The notes under the pieces: model-generated
Told to the model about the DNA's origin: nothing
The model's input: only the letters and a program-made list of their open reading frames with translations
Databases searched by the model: none
In this document: piece after piece, positions 57,454-64,000 of the stretch
Position numbering within the stretch: position 1 is the stretch's first letter
Layout: each line of letters begins with the position of its first letter
Source of the DNA: Paralichthys olivaceus
Lineage: Eukaryota; Chordata; Actinopteri; Pleuronectiformes; Paralichthyidae
Direction of reading: 5' to 3'
Assembly: GCF_024713975.1 (NCBI RefSeq)
Contig: NC_091108.1
Location: 9,531,001 to 9,595,000 of the forward strand
Length of the DNA: 64,000 nucleotides
Position numbers and translations under genes: made by a program

Positions 57454-58739
57454 CTGTTGCATGCAGGCGAATCTGGGTTTATTTTAGAGATACACAGAGG
57501 AGTAAAAACATGATTAAAAAAGTTGCATGTTTGGACCAACTGGACTGGAGTGTGTGTATAAATGTATGTGTGTTTGTGAAAGTTTAAAGAAACACACAAA
57601 GAAACGAGATAAAGAAAAAGAAGGTGTGTGTTGGCACAGAGAGAGTCTGCCCTAACAACATCCACTAAACTTTGAATCCCTGTGGCTAAAGGTGTGTAGG
57701 AGCTGAAATGCAGTATCAGTTAAATCCAACATAATTGGTTTATTTGTTTCTACAAAGGAATTATTGTGTACGCCTGTGTATTTCTGCATTACACGTAGTC
57801 TGCGGTAGTGTAACACGTTCGGCAGTGACTAATGTGCTTCATGAGTAAAGTAGCTGGGCAGTTTCGATGAGGCTTTATCATGCATGATGTATGATAAAAA
57901 TCTACCTGTGAAAAAGAGACAAAGAAAGAAACAATTCCACTCATATCTATGGTCACACGTCTGCAGTGGGTTTGGCATATTGATTAAACTGCTCCAAAAA
58001 GCTTCAGAAGTTTATTTTGAAATCCAGCAGAGTGAGAGTGGTTTGAAAAATGAAATGACCACACTGTTTGTGGATGGATGGAACAGCTCTGCCTCAGGCA
58101 CCGACCGTCATGGTGGTGAATATGAAAAGGCCTCTTGAACTGATTAACATGCGTGTGCTATGTGCAGTACATTTGTAAGGATGGTAGTGGTAATAGTAGT
58201 ATTAGTCCGTATTATTATGAAATACACACAATCACTAGCTGTTGCTCACAGCAAAACCTGTCTAACACAAATACGAACCCTGACAAGCTAGTGCCCCACC
58301 CTGCCTCTCATTTGGCACCCATCCAGAGGGAGTGGTGAGGGTTGGGCCATGTGCTTTGGGTACATTCAGAAAACACTCCCGCCTCAGGAATCGTTGCTGT
58401 ATCTGTGTCATCTTTTAAACCTTTTTTCAAAAGTGTTTCCTGGAAACATCTGGTTTTCTACGTGGCATCCTGTCAGAACACCTCACATTGTTGTCCTCAT
58501 GCAGATGGTCTACTCCAGAATAGATTTCCTAACATCACATCGACACACCTGCAATTCCTTGGACGCCCAGACAATCAAAACAAGATATAGAGGAATGGAT
58601 GACTTGACACTGCAATGACGTTAAATAAATTGGAAGGAGAATGAATCATCATTTGGTTTACTTTGAACGCAGCTATTCAGCAGAAAAAGAATATTATGAA
58701 ACATCTATTTTGTGACTTGTTTTCCCGTAGTGTCAGTAA

Positions 58740-58760
58740 GGGGGGGGGGGGGGGGGGGGG
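58740..58760. repeat. Poly-G run of 21
   Basis: An uninterrupted G homopolymer. Length may be a sequencing or assembly estimate. It could form a G-quadruplex. Confidence 0.9.
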
Positions 58761-59624
58761 CTGCTTGTATTTATACTGTGTACTCTGTACACACACTGAA
58801 GCCTGAGTGCAAACAACCCACCTTCCTTTCCAGCTCCGGAGACATGCGGGGGTTATTTTGCTGAGTCTGTCTTGCATTTAGTGTTGGGACTCCTTGCCCT
58901 GAGCCCTTTCATTACATCCACGCCCATGACTCAAACATCAACGCCGTCTTCCTGACATTTTTCTCACCTTTCCTGTTGCAGACTCACTTCCCATAGCACT
59001 TTTGAACAACAACTCCTGCCCCCTCCATTACAGCAGACCCGCATTTTAAAGGACACACAGCCCCAGTGACATTGGCTCTGGCCACTTTTATCAGCAGTTT
59101 ATAGAGATAGCGATGTCTGTCCTGTGGGAGAGGAGCCTCCCCCGCTCCAGGCTTCGCTCAGCTCACATTCCTGTGGCGTTAACCGAGTTCTCTTCCTTCC
59201 AAACGCCTCAGAAGAGAGAGAAGGGGCCTGCTGGGGTCAAACTCTGTGTAAACCTGGGCGAGGCTTCTTGAGCCAGATACTCTTGAAAAACCGGCAGGCG
59301 AAATAAATAACCAGAGGGGAGAAGGCCGACAGGAGATAACTGCTAATGAGGCCGAGCACCATATTTGAAAAGCACCTGCTCGAGTCTTAACAGAACGATG
59401 ATCGCCTGAATACTGAAGACTTGTTCTTAGCCCTTTTTTACAGGCATCTGCATCTCATATGGTGCAGCTATAACTCATCCATGGGAGATTTCATGGTGTC
59501 TGTTTTTTGTTCTGGAACTCTTGCAACAGTCTAAAATTGATCACAGCCAGTTGGGTGTTGCAGAAGACTTGGGCAATGTTTCCCCCTGCTGGCAGGAAAC
59601 ACACAAACATTCCCACACACACAA

Positions 59625-59645
59625 GTTTATATATATGCAAATTTA
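59625..59645 (+). promoter_or_regulatory. dsc2l: Possible TATA-like and octamer site before dsc
   Basis: TTTATATATATGCAAAT contains a TATA-like run and an ATGCAAAT octamer at 59635-59642, about 300 bases upstream of the desmocollin start codon. Whether it is a core promoter is unproven. Confidence 0.25.
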
Positions 59646-59936
59646 CAGGGGTTTGACGTACTCAGGATCAGCACAATAGCAGCCAGTGATAGTGCCACAG
59701 CCGAAAGGTGCAGTCGCTGGGGATCTTCCAGATCTGGGTGGAGCAGTCAGGGTGTGTCTGCGCGTTGAGTCACTTTGCGAGGAACAGTCCGTGCGTCCTC
59801 CTGCGGAACATAAGGTGTTAGGACAGGAGCTTTCATCTTTGCTGGGGTTCTCTGCGGCAAAACATACACATCATCTGTCGCCTTCTCTCTTTACCTGGAG
59901 TCCGGCTTTCGGCTCCGGACATTACACATTACAAAA

Positions 59937-59975
59937 ATGGCTCAAGCTTTATTATTCACCTTGTGCGTAATGTTG
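59937..59975 (+). CDS. dsc2l: Desmocollin exon 1, signal peptide start
   Basis: MAQALLFTLCVML, ending in phase 0 at GTGAGT. With the next exon it gives a hydrophobic signal ahead of ESCF. The start codon follows ACAAAA (A at -3), a good context. Confidence 0.85.
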
Positions 59976-62900
59976 GTGAGTACTTTAACTTTCTTTTATT
60001 GATACAACGTAACAAATGTGTGTTTTGTCAGCTGTGAAAATAAAACAACGTGTTTATTTGAACTGACACTTGAAGTTGAAACTAAGTTTAAACGCGGATG
60101 TGAAAGTAACCGACTGTTCTCCAGATCCTTCCCCGTGTGGAGTCGTGTTTCATCCCGAAGTATCTCTACGTGGTTGTGCCGCAAACTGTTCTGCCCCAAT
60201 ACGAAATCACCAAAGGTTATTTTACTGATTATTTCTTATCGATCAGTTTGAATCCGCTGCACCGACTTTAAAGAAAAAAAAAAAAGAAAAAATCTCATTT
60301 TTTCCTTCCCGGTGTTTTGACAGTCGATGTCTCAGACTGCGACAGAAGCACCGTGCGGATCACCGTGACGGACCCGAGCTTCACAGTGAAGTCGAGCGGG
60401 GCGATAGTGGCTTCCACGGCCGTGTACGTGGGAGGCAGAGGGCGGACATTTTCTGTCTGGGCCCAGGAAGACGCGGGGCCGGGAAGTGAGATGGAAGTTC
60501 ACCTTGTGCACAGCGATCTTCAGCGGCCACAGGTAGGACCCCACAGTGAGATCAGACTGATCATTATACCTGCTCTGTGTGGACCCCAGCAGTCATGGCC
60601 CCCCTCTGCTTTCTGTGCATGTCACTGAAGAATGATCAACGCTTCCTGAAGCGCTCCAAGAGACGGTGGAGCCCCCCCCCCTTCAACATATTAGAGAATG
60701 ACCCCGGGCCTTATCCCAAAGAGATAGAGAAGGTAAACCTCACGTTGACAACACATCACTTTCTCTATTTTACTTTTACTAAATACTTTTAGGCAATACA
60801 TATATTGTGATTCACACACTCGGAAACACGTGTCTATCCTGTGGTTTATTTGTCAGTGGGATTATGCACAAAACTATGCAACACATTTCCACCAAAGTTG
60901 CGTAAGCGGATAAAGTTGCGGAATAGATTTTTCTTATTTTGTATTGTATTTTTCTAATAAATTCCTGAAACGTTTGAATTAACTGAAAGTTAATTCTAAT
61001 GTTGACAACAGAAGCAGTGCCTCAGCTTCACACCACATAACACACTTAGTCCACAAATTCCCGCTTTGACTTTTGCTGCACTTTACTTTCTCACTAATCT
61101 GCCACCCAGATTTTCTGATTCACACATTCAGACACATCTCATAATTACAAGAGTTTCCGGGAAGAATATAATTTTAGTGCATATGTGAATTAAGGAGCTT
61201 ATCTAGGAAATGTTTCAGTTTTTAGTTTTATGTTAAATAAATTATTGCTATAAATGGTAAATGGATTATATTTATATATTGCTTTATAGTACAAGTCTTA
61301 TCCATTCATGCACAGATTCATACAACGCTTTTCTCTATGACACCATTCATGCACTGTGTGGGGATCAATCCACTGACCTTCTGTTCAGTGGACGACCCTC
61401 TCTACCTCCTGAGCCGCAGAGCCAAAGAGGAAGAGACAATCGTGTTGCATGGTTACGTTTGTGGAATAATGCAGCAGTTCAATTTAGATCATTTTCCACA
61501 AGTTCCTCCACATTTTGCCATTAACCACGATGGACGACTTATGAATAGCTGAATGCTTGTTTGTTGTTTACTGGAACGCGCATGGATTTATGTGGTTTCT
61601 GTTGCAGATTGTGTCTGATTCTGAAGCCATACAGGACGTGTACTACACCTTCAGCGGACCCGGTTACAATGAGCACCCAGTGGGAGTGTTCACCCTTGAC
61701 AGAATCTCTGGGATGTTGACTGTGCACAAAGCAGTTGATCGTGAGGAGTTCCCGATGTTTATAGTGAGGGAGAGATATTTTAATGATCAATTATTGTTTG
61801 GTCTGCAAAACATCTAAATGTCCATGTTTATATTCTAAAACTTAAGGAGGTTTCATGGTCCAACCAACTGAAAAAAACAGGTATGCAGGTGACCGTCTTT
61901 CTGTACGTAAATCGTATACCTTTTTCTTCACAGCTGAGGACCAGAGTTTTCAACAGTAAAACAAATAAGGAGACGGACTTGCCCTTGGACATTGAAATAC
62001 ATGTGGATGATGTGAATGACAATGCTCCGGAATTCATATCTGGCCTGAAGTACACTGTGCTCGAGCAAAGCAAAGCAGGTGAGGCCCATGAATGGTTTGA
62101 CCCTCAGTGATGATAAACTAGATGACTATGTTTTAACTCACAGGGACAGAGGTGGGGAAGGTGAACGCTTCAGACAGAGACAAAGAAAATACCCTCCATG
62201 TCAAGATCAGGTATACTCTCAAGACTAGATTAGACCTGTTCGCCATAGACCCAGCGACTGGTGTCATCACCACAGTAACCAACACCCTGGACAGAGAGGT
62301 GAGCTCTTAATAATTTACACAGGAAGTCAACACAGAAATGAGATGCCTTGGACTTCTCTTTTGCATTCCTTTAGCACGTCATTTATCTTTCTCTCTCATC
62401 ATATCGTCACATTCCTCTTAAGGTAAAAGACAAGCATGAGGTGATAGTGGAAATCAAAGATATGTTCGGGGCAGACAATGGGCTGTTCAAGACAGGAACA
62501 GCAACAATTACTGTGGGGGATATCAACGACAACCCACCTACCTTCACAAAAGCATCTGTAAGTGCTGCTCTTGAACAGACGCGTCTTGATGTCACATGTT
62601 TTGTCAACACACCAGGTGTGTTGAGCTTGTTATTGCTGAAAGATTGGTTTAAGAATCATGCTGTTTTTCTCCTCTTAGTACGAAGCCAATGTCAAAGAAA
62701 ATGAAAAAGAAAAACTCATCCTTCGAATCCCTGTAGAGGACAAGGATTTAGTAAACACGGAGAACTGGATTTCAAAATTCATCATCACTAAAGGGAATGA
62801 AAATGGCAACTTCAGGGTCGACAGGGACCCCAAAACAAACGAGGGTCTTCTGTACGTCGCAAAGGTGAGATTGTTTCATACAATTTTTACTCTGATGATG

Positions 62901-63757
62901 ATTGACACGATACATGTGCACATCTGATGAGCCTGAGTGAGTTGAAGGTTTCAAAACATCCAGTGACGTCAAGTAACACAACTGCGGACGTGTTGAAGCA
63001 TCATATTGTTGTGATCTCCAAGAGCAACCACACTCAAATCATTTGCAGTTAAGAAACTTCCAGGGGTTGTGACATTCAGTCCTAGTAATCAATCGATCAT
63101 GGCATGAGGGGATTACAACTATTTAATATGACATACAGGTGACTAACAGAGCCTTGACAACACATTTGTCTTTATAATACACCCCACCATTTTTTTCTCC
63201 AGCCCTTAAACTACGAGAAAAACAAAAATGTAAAGCTGGAGATCATGGCACGTAACGAAGCTGAGCTGAGCGGCACCAAGGCACAGTGGATGTCCATCCC
63301 TGTGGACGTCGCCGTCACCAATGTGGATGAGGGCCCAGAATTCACAGCTCCTACAATCCACTTCACCGTCAAAGAGAACCAGCCAAACGGCACGCTGATA
63401 GGAATCTACAAAGCCATGGATCCTGAGACCAAGAGCAGCAGCGGCATCAAGTAAGTTACACCGGATAAATCCACCTCCCTGTGGTGCAACTAATAACACA
63501 CAACTGGAGCTAATCCTCAGAACCACAACTATGTGGTATCTGAAACACTGGAGGGCAGACTTTGACTGGCTGACCTGAAGAATGTGCGGTTTTTCCACTG
63601 CTGTCTCTCAGGTACTACAAGGCCACAGACCCAGCCTCCTGGATCAATGTGGATAAAGTTACAGGAGAGCTGAGGGTTGCAAACACAATCGACAGAGAGT
63701 CCAACTTTGTAACCCGTGATGGAATTTACAACATCACCATGAAGGCTGTTGATGCTA
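59937..63757 (+). CDS. dsc2l: Desmocollin-like cadherin, 5' part (runs off window)
   Basis: Eleven exons are visible: 59937-59975, 60125-60215, 60324-60532, 60631-60732, 61608-61763, 61934-62078, 62144-62298, 62423-62557, 62679-62864, 63203-63450 and 63612-63757. They encode 537 residues plus one base; the rest lies beyond 64000. Desmocollins pair with desmogleins in desmosome adhesion. Seen: a signal peptide (about 1-19), a long desmocollin-type propeptide ending RSKRR, mature R-W with Trp at position 2, then cadherin repeats with DVNDN, DINDN, LDRE and TNVDEGP motifs. SSSGIKYYKATDP and DRESNFVTRDGIYNITMKAV are strongly desmocollin-like. A long propeptide separates it from the desmoglein, whose propeptide is 18 residues. 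Which mammalian DSC it equals cannot be decided; fish usually carry one. Confidence 0.93.
60125..60215 (+). CDS. dsc2l: Desmocollin exon 2
   Basis: ILPRVESCFIPKYLYVVVPQ to EITK, early propeptide. The donor reads GTTATT, weak beyond the GT, but the frame joins correctly to V-D-V-S-D-C. Confidence 0.8.
60324..60532 (+). CDS. dsc2l: Desmocollin exon 3
   Basis: VDVSDCDRSTVRITVTDPSF to HSDLQRPQ, the cadherin-like prodomain. Its acceptor is TTGACAG and its donor GTAGG. Confidence 0.9.
60631..60732 (+). CDS. dsc2l: Desmocollin exon 4, propeptide cleavage
   Basis: NDQRFLKRSKRRWSPPPFNI to YPKEIEK. Cleavage after RSKR would leave R-W, as in mammalian desmocollins. The acceptor CACTGAAG at 60630 was chosen because it alone keeps phase 0 with exon 3; its pyrimidine tract is only fair. 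Confidence 0.85.
60733..61607 (+). other. Desmocollin intron 4
   Basis: An 875-base intron. The stretch 61250-61440 is a common fish interspersed repeat; the rest is featureless. Confidence 0.8.
61250..61440 (+). repeat. Common fish interspersed repeat
   Basis: Starts TAAATGGTAAATGGATTATA, then TTTATATATTGCTTTATAGT, CCATTCATGCAC, GGGGATCAATCCACTGACC, and ends CCCTCTCTACCTCCTGAGCCG. I recognise this order from a very abundant teleost repeat. Open frames across it are not genes. Confidence 0.8.
61608..61763 (+). CDS. dsc2l: Desmocollin exon 5
   Basis: Fifty-two codons, phase 0: IVSDSEAIQDVYYTFSGPGY to AVDREEFPMFI, cadherin repeat 1. Confidence 0.95.
61934..62078 (+). CDS. dsc2l: Desmocollin exon 6
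   Basis: LRTRVFNSKTNKETDLPLDI, then DDVNDNAPEF, the intact repeat 1/2 calcium linker, to EQSKA. It ends in phase 1. Confidence 0.95.
62144..62298 (+). CDS. dsc2l: Desmocollin exon 7
   Basis: GTEVGKVNASDRDKENTLHV to TNTLDRE, cadherin repeat 2 start. Confidence 0.95.
62423..62557 (+). CDS. dsc2l: Desmocollin exon 8
   Basis: VKDKHEVIVEIKDMFGADNG to DINDNPPTFTKAS, cadherin repeat 2 end. The acceptor is CTTAAG. Confidence 0.93.
62679..62864 (+). CDS. dsc2l: Desmocollin exon 9
   Basis: YEANVKENEKEKLILRIPVE to KTNEGLLYVAK, cadherin repeat 3, 186 bases like its desmoglein counterpart. Confidence 0.96.
62865..63202 (+). other. Desmocollin intron 9
   Basis: A 338-base intron with no recognisable feature. 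Confidence 0.8.
63203..63450 (+). CDS. dsc2l: Desmocollin exon 10
   Basis: PLNYEKNKNVKLEIMARNEA, linker TNVDEGPEF, then VKENQPNGTLIGIYKAMDPE to SSSGI. It ends in phase 2 at GTAAGT. Confidence 0.95.
63612..63757 (+). CDS. dsc2l: Desmocollin exon 11 (last in window)
   Basis: YYKATDPASWINVDKVTGEL to GIYNITMKAVDA, cadherin repeat 4. It ends in phase 1 at GTAAGT; the next exon is outside the window. Confidence 0.94.
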
Positions 63758-64000
63758 GTAAGTGGCTTGTTACATGCTGTACACTTGGAGTTCAGACAGA
63801 AAATACCACAAGCTTAAATATATCTCAAGTCCATTAGATCTTAATGGATAAAGATATAACAGCCCACAACATTGTGCTGTTACCTATTTTTTTAATTAAT
63901 ATCTAATACCATCTTAGTAAGCTCACTGTCGCCTGTGGGTTGGGCAGTCATCCATAATATTGTCACTCATCAAACGTTGGTTTGGGAGCGTTTCCAGTTG
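63758..64000 (+). other. Desmocollin intron 11, partial
   Basis: Intron sequence up to the window edge. No acceptor leading to a plausible desmocollin exon appears before 64000. Confidence 0.8.

Larger units (their letters stand above)
55606..59936. promoter_or_regulatory. Divergent intergenic region, dsg and dsc
   Basis: 4.3 kb between two head-to-head start codons, so it must hold the desmoglein promoter (left) and desmocollin promoter (right). Contents: GGA-rich tract (about 55793-55824), TCTA tract, a large palindrome, ACT/TAA repeats, a dispersed repeat, telomere-like TTTAGG units, a TG tract and a 21-base poly-G. Repeats occupy 56.0-57.5 kb, so shared regulatory sites more likely lie outside that block. 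Confidence 0.6.

Noticed and set aside
60577..60630. Alternative start of desmocollin exon 4 at CCCAG or CAGCAG (about 60590-60593)
   Set aside because: Both would require a phase-1 donor upstream, but exon 3 ends in phase 0; only the acceptor at 60630 keeps frame.
61261..61552. Open frames in desmocollin intron 4
   Set aside because: They lie in a common fish interspersed repeat.

Overview
This window is vertebrate nuclear DNA, almost certainly from a teleost fish. It has large introns with clean GT..AG exons, long CA/TG microsatellites and several dispersed repeats of the kinds that crowd percomorph genomes. There are no bacterial-type operons, tRNAs, rRNAs or CRISPR arrays. Four protein-coding genes explain all convincing coding sequence. 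I rebuilt each one exon by exon by hand; every junction keeps the reading frame.

Layout. (1) 1-2852: upstream flank with one TTAA-flanked mini-transposon, then a GC-rich 5' region. (2) 2853-33605, + strand: slc22a23, an orphan SLC22-family (major facilitator) membrane protein in ten coding exons, 1024 residues. The membrane core is conventional. The last exon adds a very long Pro/Ser/Thr-rich cytoplasmic tail, much longer than I recall for the mammalian protein. The 3'UTR probably runs to about 36.63 kb. (3) 38580-42375, + strand: a beta-tubulin of the TUBB2 type, 449 residues, with the classic four-exon layout (57, 109, 111 and 1073 coding bases) and a perfect CRE palindrome upstream. (4) 47015-55605, - strand: a complete desmoglein in 14 exons, 1112 residues. 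(5) 59937-63757, + strand: the first 11 exons (537 residues) of a desmocollin that runs off the right edge.

How they fit. slc22a23 followed by tubb2 in the same orientation matches the order and orientation I recall for the SLC22A23-TUBB2B neighbourhood of human 6p25, but the small gene PSMG4 that lies between them there is not visible here. Desmoglein and desmocollin are the two cadherin partners of desmosomes. Here one copy of each stands head to head across 4.3 kb, the same divergent logic as the multi-gene mammalian DSC/DSG cluster. The tubulin and desmoglein genes converge on a 4.6 kb gap.

No novel molecular system is evident. The points most worth a second look are the slc22a23 tail, the compact divergent desmosomal cadherin pair, a Cys in the first calcium-linker motif of the desmoglein, a perfect hairpin four bases inside an slc22a23 intron, a 128-base TG tract just behind an slc22a23 5' splice site, and several TTAA-bounded mini-elements. 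Dispersed repeats were recognised from general familiarity with fish sequence, not from a database search.
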